In this document: positions 7,986 to 14,295 of the stretch, piece by piece | Numbering within the stretch: position 1 is the first letter of the stretch | How the letters are laid out: every line of letters starts with the position of its first letter | Assembly (NCBI GenBank): GCA_035544515.1 | Contig: DATKEG010000220.1 | Coordinates: forward strand, 1-51,772 | Direction of reading: 5' to 3' | DNA: 51,772 nt | DNA from: DATKEG01 sp035544515 | GTDB taxonomy: Bacteria > Acidobacteriota > Vicinamibacteria > Fen-336 | The notes under the pieces: model-generated | Databases searched by the model: none | What the model saw: only the letters and a program-made list of their open reading frames with translations | Told to the model about the DNA's origin: nothing | Program-made: the position numbers and the translations under genes

Positions 7986-8080
7986 CGACATCCGGAGAGA
8001 CCCGCGGAAGCGGGCCCGGCAACCTGGGGGGACATCCCAAGGTGCCGTCCTGACGGCCAGGCTGGCCGGCAGGAGATGTG
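7986..8080 (+). promoter_or_regulatory. SAM-I-type riboswitch aptamer
   Basis: The core shows the SAM-I hallmarks in order. GAGAG (7995-7999) is followed by a CCCGC-GGAA-GCGGG hairpin, then CCCGGCAACC (8014-8024 region), a P3 hairpin in which ACCTGGG pairs with CCCAAGGT, and the conserved AAGGTGCC. A P4 hairpin follows in which TCCTG pairs with CAGGA around a perfect GGCCA-GGC-TGGCC stem. P1 would be ACATC (7988-7992) with GATGT (8075-8079). It lies just before a small gene and metK (SAM synthetase), the expected target for feedback by S-adenosylmethionine. The short P2 is less standard, so a SAM-I/IV variant is possible. Confidence 0.85.
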
Positions 8081-8167
8081 GCCTCGGGGGCAGTCGAGGC
8101 AATCAAGTGTCCGGCGCGGCCAGGAAGCCGCGCCCTCCGGGTGTCTTCTTCGGAAGGAGAAGACACC
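8081..8167 (+). promoter_or_regulatory. Expression platform: three hairpins ending at the first start codon
   Basis: Three strong stems follow the aptamer: GCCTCG/CGAGGC (8081-8086/8095-8100), GGCGCGGC/GCCGCGCC (8113-8120/8127-8134, loop CAGGAA), and a perfect 10-bp stem GGTGTCTTCT/AGAAGACACC (8140-8149/8158-8167). The last loop holds the Shine-Dalgarno GGAAGG, and its 3' arm ends on the base before GTG 8168. No uridine tract follows any stem. This favours control of translation over termination, but the switching partner of P1 was not evident to me. Confidence 0.55.
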
Positions 8168-8440
8168 GTGGCCAGCAAGACCAGCCCCACCCCCACCGAT
8201 CCCGATCACCACCTGTGGCGCAACGGCCGCCTCTGGTGGGTAGCCTTCACCGTCCATCTGCCCGGGTGGCAGAAGGACCGCGTCCGCCTCTCCCTCGGGA
8301 CCGACGACCTGATCGAAGCGCGCCGCCGGCGGGACCAGGTCCTGCGCGAGTACCCCGCGGCCCGAGGCTGCGAGCTGTCGCTGCGCATCGCCGGACGCAA
8401 GGCGCGCGCCCCACGCCACCAGCCCGACATGGCCGCCTGA
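8168..8440 (+). CDS. Small protein resembling an integrase arm-type DNA-binding domain
   Basis: A 90-residue basic protein between the riboswitch and metK. The GTG at 8168 is preceded by GGAAGGAG and gives VASKTSPTPT as a polar start; an upstream in-frame GTG at 8078 would lie inside the aptamer. Residues 16-60 (LWRNGRLWWVAFTVHLPGWQ, then RVRLSLGTDDLIEARRRRDQ) look like the three-stranded sheet plus helix of the N-terminal arm-binding domain of tyrosine recombinases, where G-WWV and SLGT-D--EA are typical. No catalytic recombinase domain follows. It may be a domesticated DNA-binding protein that shares SAM control with metK. The similarity is by eye only. Confidence 0.65.
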   Translation: MASKTSPTPTDPDHHLWRNGRLWWVAFTVHLPGWQKDRVRLSLGTDDLIEARRRRDQVLREYPAARGCELSLRIAGRKARAPRHQPDMAA

Positions 8441-8455
8441 GGCCAGGAGACCCCC

Positions 8456-9622
8456 ATGAGCCAGCCCGCCACCGTCCGTGACCTCTCCTCCGCGCGCGTC
8501 GCGCCGCGGGTGGACGCGGCCATCCGCGTGCTCACCTCCGAGTCGGTCTCCGAGGGACATCCCGACAAGGTCTGCGACGCGATCGCCGACGCGGTCCTCG
8601 ACGCCTATCTCGCCCTCGACCGGCGCAGCCGCGTGGCCTGCGAGGTGCTTTGCAAGTCGGGCGTCGTCGTCCTGGCCGGCGAGATCAGCTCCGTCGCCTC
8701 GCTCGACCACCTGCAGATCGTGCGCGACACGGTCCGGGAGATCGGCTACACCGACGACGACACGCCGTTCAGCGCGGACAGCCTGCAGGTGCTGCAGCAC
8801 GTGACCGGCCAGTCCTGGGAGATCGGCCGCAGCGTGGACCCCACGACCAACCTCGTCGGGGAACAGGGCGCCGGCGACCAGGGCATCGTCTTCGGCTACG
8901 CCACCGTGGAGACGCCCGAGCGCATGCCGCTGCCCCTGCTGCTCGCGCACGCCCTGGCGCGCGGCCTGGCCGACGACCGGCGCAGCGGTGCCTGCCCGTG
9001 GCTGCGCCCGGACGCCAAGACGCAGGTCTCGGTCGAATACGAGGGCTTCCGCCCGCGCCGCGTGACCGACGTCCTCGTCTCCACGCAGCATGCGCGGGAC
9101 GTGGAGCTCGAGCCGATCCGTCACTACGTCACCTCGGTGCTCGCCCCGCGCGTGCTGGGCGAGTGGCACGACCCCGGCATCCGGTTCACCGTGAACCCGA
9201 GCGGCAGCTTCGTGAAGGGCGGACCGGCCGCCGACGCCGGCGTCACCGGACGGAAGATCATCGTGGACACCTACGGCGGGGCGGCCCGTCACGGCGGCGG
9301 CGCGTTCAGCGGCAAGGATCCGTCGAAGGTGGACCGCAGCGGCGCCTATTTCTGCCGGTACGTGGCCCGCCAGCTCGTGAACGAAGGGTTGGCCGAGCGC
9401 GTCGAGCTGCAGGTCGCGTACGCCATCGGCGTGGCGGAGCCGGTGGCCATCCTGGTGGAGACGTTCGGGACCGGCGACCAGATCGCCGCGGCCGAGTTCG
9501 TGCGCCGCTTCGACTTCCGTCCCGCGGCGATCATCGAGCGGCTCGACCTGCTGCGGCCGATCTACCGGCAGACCACCAACTACGGTCATTTCGGGCGGCC
9601 GGGCCTGCCCTGGGAGTGCTGA
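8456..9622 (+). CDS. metK: S-adenosylmethionine synthetase (methionine adenosyltransferase)
   Basis: A 388-residue enzyme that makes S-adenosylmethionine from methionine and ATP. Family motifs are intact: SVSEGHPDKVCDAIADAVLD (GHPDK at 34-38, ATP and methionine site), the hexapeptide GAGDQG at 138-143, DAKTQVSVEY, and the phosphate-binding GGGAFSGKDPSKVDRSGAY near residue 280. The ATG at 8456 has AGGAG 5 nt upstream. It lies 15 bp after the small arm-domain gene and one base before a 72-codon gene, so all three are one riboswitch-controlled unit. The N-terminal 20 residues before VLTSESV are a short extra tail. Confidence 0.97.
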   Translation: MSQPATVRDLSSARVAPRVDAAIRVLTSESVSEGHPDKVCDAIADAVLDAYLALDRRSRVACEVLCKSGVVVLAGEISSVASLDHLQIVRDTVREIGYTDDDTPFSADSLQVLQHVTGQSWEIGRSVDPTTNLVGEQGAGDQGIVFGYATVETPERMPLPLLLAHALARGLADDRRSGACPWLRPDAKTQVSVEYEGFRPRRVTDVLVSTQHARDVELEPIRHYVTSVLAPRVLGEWHDPGIRFTVNPSGSFVKGGPAADAGVTGRKIIVDTYGGAARHGGGAFSGKDPSKVDRSGAYFCRYVARQLVNEGLAERVELQVAYAIGVAEPVAILVETFGTGDQIAAAEFVRRFDFRPAAIIERLDLLRPIYRQTTNYGHFGRPGLPWEC

Positions 9623-9623
9623 G

Positions 9624-9842
9624 TTGAGCCGCTCCCTCGCGCCCGGCGACCGACTGCGGCTCGTGCTCGGCGGCCCCGTCTTCCGCGTGGCGCGCGTGAC
9701 GCCGGAGACCGTCAGCCTGACGCCGGAGGTGCCGCGGATCGCGGTGCGGCACTACGGCCGGCGCTTCTCCGTGGCCGCCGGGAACGTCGACGTGTCGGCG
9801 CGGTTCGTGCCGGCGGAGCTGCTGGAGCGCGCGAAGAGCTAG
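9624..9842 (+). CDS. Conserved-looking small protein after metK
   Basis: A 72-residue protein starting with TTG at 9624, one base after the metK stop. It has a beta-rich look, with alternating hydrophobics in DRLRLVLGGPVFRVARV and DVSARFVPAELLE, and no signal peptide or membrane segment. Its stop TAG (9840-9842) overlaps the stop of the converging glycosylase gene within CTAG. I do not recognise the family. The position suggests translation coupled to metK; the coding call rests on frame length and this tight spacing. Confidence 0.55.
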   Translation: MSRSLAPGDRLRLVLGGPVFRVARVTPETVSLTPEVPRIAVRHYGRRFSVAAGNVDVSARFVPAELLERAKS

Positions 9843-10636
9843 CGCTGGCGGCCGGGGACCCAGGCCGTGGTGCGGCCGCCGATCGTCTCGTGGACGATGC
9901 GCTCGGCGCGGGCGGTGCGCGCGCCCTCCTGGCGGCCCCAGCGGTGGTGGAACAGCCAGGTGGCCGGGAAGCGGTCGGAGTCTCCGCGCAGGTCCACGGC
10001 CCGGCGCACGATGGCGTGCAGCCTGCGCCGGAGGCGTGAGACCTCGCCCACGGTCAGGGAGGCGGCGGGGCGCCGCGGGCTCAGCGCCGCCTGGTACAGC
10101 ACCTCGTCCGCGATCCAGTTGCCCACCCCCGCGAAGACCGCCTGGTCGAGGAGCACGGCCTTGAGCGGCGCCATCCGGCGGGCGAGCAGGGCGTGCAGCT
10201 CCGGGGCCGCGGGCAGCCCGTCCAGCGCGTCGAAGCCCAGGCGGCTGATCGGGGGCTCGTGGGCGGGATCGCGCAGCAGGCGGATGCGTCCGAAGCGCCG
10301 GACGTCCGTGAACGCCACCCGGCGGCCGTCGTCGGTGACGAGCTCGAGCTTCCAGAACCGCGGGCGGTCAAGGGCGCGCCGGTACACGTGCAGGCCGCCG
10401 CTCATGCCGAAATGGAAGGCCAGCCACGGCCGGCGGTCCAGCTCCAGCCAGTTGTGCTTGCCCTTCCGGCGCGCGGCGACCACGCGGCGGTCCCGCAGCC
10501 ACGCCGCCGCGCGGCGCGCGCTCGTGCCCGCGAAGACGATGGGGTCGTCCTGGGCGGCGACGGCCACGATGCGCCGGCCCACCAGCACGCGCTGGGCCAG
10601 GCGGCGGGCCGTTTCCGCCTCGGGCAGCTCGGGCAT
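9839..10636 (-). CDS. mutM: Fpg/Nei-family DNA glycosylase lacking zinc-finger cysteines
   Basis: A 265-residue base-excision repair enzyme. It starts MPELPEAET, with the catalytic Pro2 and Glu3 exposed after Met removal. A lysine in RRKGKHNWLELD corresponds to Lys57 of Fpg, HFGMSGGLHVY and DVRRFGRIRLL follow, and the helix-two-turn-helix is seen in GVGNWIADEVLYQAALSPRR. The C-terminal part keeps the arginine loop (IVHETIGGRTTAWVPGRQR), but all four zinc cysteines are absent, so it must fold as a zincless finger as in plant Fpg and NEIL1. The ATG at 10634-10636 defines the start because residue 2 must be proline. It is 2 bp downstream of the HicB-like gene. Confidence 0.9.
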   Translation of the reverse strand: MPELPEAETARRLAQRVLVGRRIVAVAAQDDPIVFAGTSARRAAAWLRDRRVVAARRKGKHNWLELDRRPWLAFHFGMSGGLHVYRRALDRPRFWKLELVTDDGRRVAFTDVRRFGRIRLLRDPAHEPPISRLGFDALDGLPAAPELHALLARRMAPLKAVLLDQAVFAGVGNWIADEVLYQAALSPRRPAASLTVGEVSRLRRRLHAIVRRAVDLRGDSDRFPATWLFHHRWGRQEGARTARAERIVHETIGGRTTAWVPGRQR

Positions 10637-10638
10637 GC

Positions 10639-11031
10639 TCAGCGGCCCTCCGGGGCGCCCTTCGAGGCCTTCTGCAGCTTCGCCGGCGGGATGCCGAGCA
10701 GGTCGGCGGCGTCCTTCAGGTTGATGGAAAGGTCGCGCAGGGCCTGCAGCGCCCGGCGAGTGGCGGCGTCCGCCGCCTCCCGCGCCTTCTCGACCTTGCG
10801 ACGCGCCGCCCAGTGGACGCCGATCAGCCGACGCGCGCCCCCCGGCAGGCGCACGTCCTCGACGAAATCGATCGCGTAGGGATCGGCGACCAGGTGCGCG
10901 AGCGCGCGCCGCAAGGCCACGCGCGCCTGGCGCAGCGTGCGGCCGCGGCTGCGGCACGTGCGCACCTCGCGGACGAAGGCGCGCCACTGTCCCGCTTCCC
11001 GCCGGGCGTAGACTACGTGGTACTCGGCCAT
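10639..11031 (-). CDS. HicB-like protein with C-terminal helix-turn-helix
   Basis: A 130-residue protein. The first 50 residues (MAEYHVVYARREAGQWRAF, then CRSRGRTLRQARVALRRALA) match the HicB antitoxin fold, usually E-DGWWVA--PE--GC-TQG-T--EA---I--A. The C-terminal third (LSINLKDAADLLGIPPAKLQ) looks like a helix-turn-helix. No hicA toxin gene is adjacent; fpg/mutM lies 2 bp downstream instead. The ATG at 11029-11031 overlaps, within CATG, the start codon of the divergent hydrolase. A regulatory role seems likelier than an antitoxin role because there is no partner. Confidence 0.72.
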   Translation of the reverse strand: MAEYHVVYARREAGQWRAFVREVRTCRSRGRTLRQARVALRRALAHLVADPYAIDFVEDVRLPGGARRLIGVHWAARRKVEKAREAADAATRRALQALRDLSINLKDAADLLGIPPAKLQKASKGAPEGR

Positions 11032-12433
11032 GCGCTCAAGCATAACCGTGGCGCTCGCCCTGGCCGCGGCGTCGTGGGCGGCGTCCGGGGCCGCGGCGCG
11101 CCGCGCGCGGCTCACGGTCGAGCCGCCGGTCGCCCTGATCGACGCGCCCGTCGCGATCCGCGTGGAAGGCCTGCATCCGCGCGAAGAGGTGACGATCCGA
11201 GCCAGCACGGAAGACGCGGAAGGGCGTCCGTGGCGGAGCGAGGCGGCCTTCCGGGCGAGCCCGACGGGCGTGGTGGATGCCGCGGGCGACCGCCCCTTGC
11301 GCGGCGCGTGGACGGGCGGCGACGCGATGGCGCTGTTCTGGTCGATGCGGCCGGTCTTCGTGCCCGCGGGGTCTGCGTCGCGTTCGATCGCGGCGACACC
11401 GCCCAAGGCGCTTCCGGACCTCCTCGTCCCGCCGGCCGGCACGCCCTTCCCGCGGCCCGTGTCGGGGGCGCTCGAAGTCCACCTCGAGGCGCGCGCCGGC
11501 GACACGCCGCTCGCGTCCGCCGTCGCCGTGCGCCAGGTCACCGGCCCACGGGTCGAGGTCGGCGAAGTGCGGGCGCAGGGGCTCGTGGGGCGAATGCACG
11601 AGCCGGAAGGCGTGCGCCGGCCGGCCGTGCTCGTCCTCGGCGGCGGCGGCGGCATCCCGGCCACCTACGCGCCGGTGCTGGCCGGTCACGGCTACGTGAC
11701 CCTCGCGCTCGCCTACTTCGGCGCCGAAGGACTGCCGGGCGACCTGGTCGAGGTGCCCCTCGAGTATTTCAAGCGCGGGATCGACTGGCTGCGGACGCGC
11801 CCGTCGGTCGATCCCGGGCGGATCGCGGTCCTCGGCCACTCCCGCGGGGCCGAGGCGGCGTTGCTGCTCGCCGCCACGTATCCCGAAGTCCAGGCCGTCG
11901 TGGCGCTCGCGCCCAGCCACGTCGTCTGGGAGGGCGTCGCCCACGACCCTCGCCGGACGGGGCTCGCGGCGCTGAAGCCGGATCGCTCCGCGTGGACGTT
12001 CGGCGGCCGGCCGCTGCCGTTCGTGCCCCGGACCGTCGCCCCGGACGTGGCCAGGCGAGTGGAGGCCGGGGAGCGCTTCCACGCCGTGGAGCTCATGCGG
12101 CTCTCGAGCGTGGATCTCATGGCCGTGGAGCGCGCCCGCATCCCCGTGGAGAGGATCCGCGGCCCCGTGCTGCTCGTGTCGTCGCTCTCCGACGGCATGT
12201 GGCCCTCCGCGGCCATGGCGGACCGCGTGACCGAGGCGCTTCACGCCGCCCGCTTCCCGCACCGGGTGGAGCACCGGCAGTACGACGCGCTGGCCCACGC
12301 CGTTCCGGACGCCTGGCTGCCCGTGATGCACGGCGGGACGCTGGGAGGCACGGCGGAAGGGACCATGCGGGCCTTCGCCAGCTACTGGCCGGCCGTGGTG
12401 TCCTTCCTGGACACCAGCCTGCGCCGGCCGTGA
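11030..12433 (+). CDS. Secreted acyl-CoA thioesterase/BAAT-like alpha/beta hydrolase
   Basis: A 467-residue protein with a signal peptide (first 22 residues, cleavage near GAAA). Residues 25-180 form a beta-sandwich like the Bile_Hydr_Trans domain, and residues 190-465 an alpha/beta hydrolase like BAAT_C. The nucleophile is Ser271 in GHSRG, the acid probably Asp388 in SDGMWPS, and the base His423 in ALAHAVP. Eukaryotic relatives hydrolyse or transfer acyl groups from CoA thioesters; export here makes a CoA substrate unlikely, so the true ester is unknown. The ATG at 11030 shares two bases with the divergent HicB start. A later start would remove the signal peptide. Confidence 0.83.
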   Translation: MRSSITVALALAAASWAASGAAARRARLTVEPPVALIDAPVAIRVEGLHPREEVTIRASTEDAEGRPWRSEAAFRASPTGVVDAAGDRPLRGAWTGGDAMALFWSMRPVFVPAGSASRSIAATPPKALPDLLVPPAGTPFPRPVSGALEVHLEARAGDTPLASAVAVRQVTGPRVEVGEVRAQGLVGRMHEPEGVRRPAVLVLGGGGGIPATYAPVLAGHGYVTLALAYFGAEGLPGDLVEVPLEYFKRGIDWLRTRPSVDPGRIAVLGHSRGAEAALLLAATYPEVQAVVALAPSHVVWEGVAHDPRRTGLAALKPDRSAWTFGGRPLPFVPRTVAPDVARRVEAGERFHAVELMRLSSVDLMAVERARIPVERIRGPVLLVSSLSDGMWPSAAMADRVTEALHAARFPHRVEHRQYDALAHAVPDAWLPVMHGGTLGGTAEGTMRAFASYWPAVVSFLDTSLRRP

Positions 12434-12479
12434 AGCGGCAGGGGCCACGTGCTACGCTGGCGCGCCAACCGGAGGTGCC

Positions 12480-12726
12480 ATGAACGCGCGGGGAACGATC
12501 GGGCTGGTCTGCCTGGCGCTGGCCGGGTCGCACGGCGCGCGCGCCGCCGCCACGCCCGGCCTTCCGCTCCATCAGGTCCAGCTGCCCCCTGGCTTCCGCA
12601 TCTCCGTGTTCGCCCATCCCGTCAAGGGCGCGCGCTCCCTGGCCCTCTCCGGACGGCGCGCTGCTCGTCTCGGACGACAAGGCGGGCGCGATCTATCGGA
12701 TTGCCTACGAAGCGCCCGGTCGCTGA
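12480..12726 (+). pseudogene. PQQ-dependent sugar dehydrogenase relic: internal deletion plus frameshift
   Basis: The frame from ATG 12480 (behind GGAGG) encodes a signal peptide and the N-terminus of a soluble PQQ sugar or sorbosone dehydrogenase: LPLHQVQLPPGFRISVFA, then GARSLALS. At 12650/12651 the reading shifts, and the other frame gives DGALLVSDDKAGAIYRIAY and stops at TGA 12724, the typical C-terminus of the same family. Restoring two C residues would give SPDG. Some 300 central residues are missing, consistent with recombination between the first and last beta-propeller repeats. The unshifted frame would run to 12752, overlapping the next gene. Confidence 0.75.
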
Positions 12727-12736
12727 GGAGGTCGAG

Positions 12737-14083
12737 ATGCCGAGCAAGCTGAACCGCCGCCAGTTCCTCACGCGCACCGCCGCGGCGAGCGCGGCCGCGG
12801 CCGCCGTTTCCCGCTCCGCCTCCGCCTTCACCGCTCCCCCGGACTCGCCCAACGACCGCCTCCAGCTCGGCATCATCGGGGTGGGCGCGCGCGTGCAGTC
12901 GGGCCTGCTCGAAGCGGCCATGGCCGTGCCCGGCGTCGAGGTGGTCGGCGTCTGCGATGCCTACCGCGGCCGCGTCGAGCGCGCCCTCGCGCGCACGAAC
13001 GGCCGGGCGCGCGATTACGGCGACTGGAGGGCGATCCTCGCCGACCCCGCGATCGACGCGGTGATCGTGGCCACGCCCGACCATTGGCACCGCATCCATA
13101 CCGTGGAGGCGCTGCGCGCGGGCAAGCACGTCTACCTCGAGAAGCCTATGACGCTCAGGATCGAGGACGGCCCGGAGATGATCGCGGCCGCGAAGACCTC
13201 GGGGCGCGTGCTCCAGGTCGGCAGCCAGGGCATGAGCTCGAAGACGCAGGAGACGGCGCGCGACCTGATCCGCGCGGGCAAGCTCGGCAAGGTCACCATG
13301 ATCCGGGCCAGCTACAACCGCAACAGCCGGAGCGGGGCCTGGCTCTACCCCATCCCGCCGGACGCGGACGAGAGGACGGTGGACTGGGCGGCCTTCCTCG
13401 GCCCCGCGCCGAAGCGGCCCTTCAGCCTGGAGCGTTTCTTCCGCTGGCGCGCGTATTGGGACTACTCGGGCGGCATCGCCACCGACCTGTTCGTCCACCT
13501 GCTCACCACGATCCACTTCCTCATGGACGCGAAGATGCCGGCGCGGGTGGTGGCGCTGGGCCAGAACTACCGCTACCGGGACACCCACGAGGTGCCCGAC
13601 ACGGTGAACGCGGTGCTGGAGTACCCCGAGGGGTTCACCGTGAACCTCAGCTCGACCTTCAACAACCAGGCCGCCGCGGAGAGCGGCTTCGACGTGCTCG
13701 GGACGGAGGCCGCCCTCGTGCTCCGCGACGGGCCGATGCTGCTCAAACCCGAGAACGTCGTGGAAGGCAACGGCTGGGTCGTCTCGTCCTGGCCGGAGGC
13801 GCTCGAGAAGGCCTACTACGACGACCCCGGGGGGAGGGCGGCGGAGCGGCCCGGCACCTGGGCCCCCCGGATGCTCAACGCGGGCGAGGCCTTCGACGAG
13901 GTGGGCCAGGGCTCCACCGAGGTCCACATGGCCCGCTTCTTCGAGGCCGTGCGTGGAGGCAAGCCACCCGTGCAGGACGCGGTGATGGGCCACCACGCGG
14001 CCGCGGCCGCGCACATGGTCAACCTGTCCCTGCGGCAGGGCCGGCCCCTCGAGTGGAACGGCGAGAGCCTGAAGACGACCTGA
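12737..14083 (+). CDS. Tat-exported Gfo/Idh/MocA-family oxidoreductase
   Basis: A 448-residue NAD(P)-dependent dehydrogenase of the Gfo/Idh/MocA family. A twin-arginine signal (NRRQFLTRTAAAS) covers residues 1-33. The Rossmann fold begins LGIIGVGARVQSG, followed by VCDAYRGR, IVATPDHWHRIH and the conserved HVYLEKPMT with the catalytic-region lysine. The C-terminal domain has YWDYSGGIATDLFVHLLTTI, common in the secreted subgroup. Such proteins act on sugars or sugar acids in the periplasm with a tightly bound cofactor. The ATG at 12737 has GAGGAGG upstream, overlapping the stop of the PQQ relic. The exact substrate is unknown. Confidence 0.92.
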   Translation: MPSKLNRRQFLTRTAAASAAAAAVSRSASAFTAPPDSPNDRLQLGIIGVGARVQSGLLEAAMAVPGVEVVGVCDAYRGRVERALARTNGRARDYGDWRAILADPAIDAVIVATPDHWHRIHTVEALRAGKHVYLEKPMTLRIEDGPEMIAAAKTSGRVLQVGSQGMSSKTQETARDLIRAGKLGKVTMIRASYNRNSRSGAWLYPIPPDADERTVDWAAFLGPAPKRPFSLERFFRWRAYWDYSGGIATDLFVHLLTTIHFLMDAKMPARVVALGQNYRYRDTHEVPDTVNAVLEYPEGFTVNLSSTFNNQAAAESGFDVLGTEAALVLRDGPMLLKPENVVEGNGWVVSSWPEALEKAYYDDPGGRAAERPGTWAPRMLNAGEAFDEVGQGSTEVHMARFFEAVRGGKPPVQDAVMGHHAAAAAHMVNLSLRQGRPLEWNGESLKTT

Positions 14084-14098
14084 CCGCGAGCGGTCAGG
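14079..14098. terminator. Perfect palindrome holding both convergent stop codons
   Basis: CCTGACCGC (14079-14087) and GCGGTCAGG (14090-14098) are perfect 9-bp arms around GA. The TGA of the oxidoreductase (14081-14083) and the TGA of pspC (14094-14096, minus strand) sit at mirror positions in the arms. The hairpin could act as a bidirectional terminator, although it lacks a uridine tract. Confidence 0.45.
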
Positions 14099-14294
14099 CC
14101 GCGTCCGGCATCACGATCCACAGGATGACGTAGGCCAGGATGCCGGGGAACGCCGCGGAGAGCGCGGAGACCACCACGTAGAGGACGCGCACGAGCGTGA
14201 CGTCCCAGCCGAGCCACTCGGCGAGGCCGCCACACACGCCCGCGATCATCCGGTTCTGGCGCGACCGGCGCAGCGGGTTGGCAGGATTCACCAT
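14094..14294 (-). CDS. PspC-domain membrane protein
   Basis: A 66-residue protein made almost entirely of a PspC domain: RRSRQNRMIAGVCGGLAEWL, with the conserved GVCGGLA, then a TM helix in ILAYVILWIVMPDAA. Stand-alone PspC proteins are linked to envelope stress sensing. It starts 1 bp after the ndh stop, on the same strand, and is probably cotranscribed. No other psp genes are nearby, so the partner is unknown. Confidence 0.9.
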   Translation of the reverse strand: MVNPANPLRRSRQNRMIAGVCGGLAEWLGWDVTLVRVLYVVVSALSAAFPGILAYVILWIVMPDAA

Positions 14295-14295
14295 A

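Noticed and set aside
8113..8134. Hairpin GGCGCGGC/GCCGCGCC as a Rho-independent terminator of the riboswitch.
   Set aside because: The following bases (CTCCGGGTGTCTTCTT) are not a real uridine tract, and a second stem starts 5 bp later. I list it only as part of the expression platform.
10639..11031. A complete HicAB toxin-antitoxin system.
   Set aside because: Only the HicB-like half is present; the neighbour is a DNA glycosylase and no HicA-type frame of about 60 codons is adjacent.
12480..12752. A 90-codon frame read as an intact small gene.
   Set aside because: Only the first 57 residues look like protein; the other frame carries the family C-terminus, and the tail overlaps the next gene. 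A pseudogene fits better.
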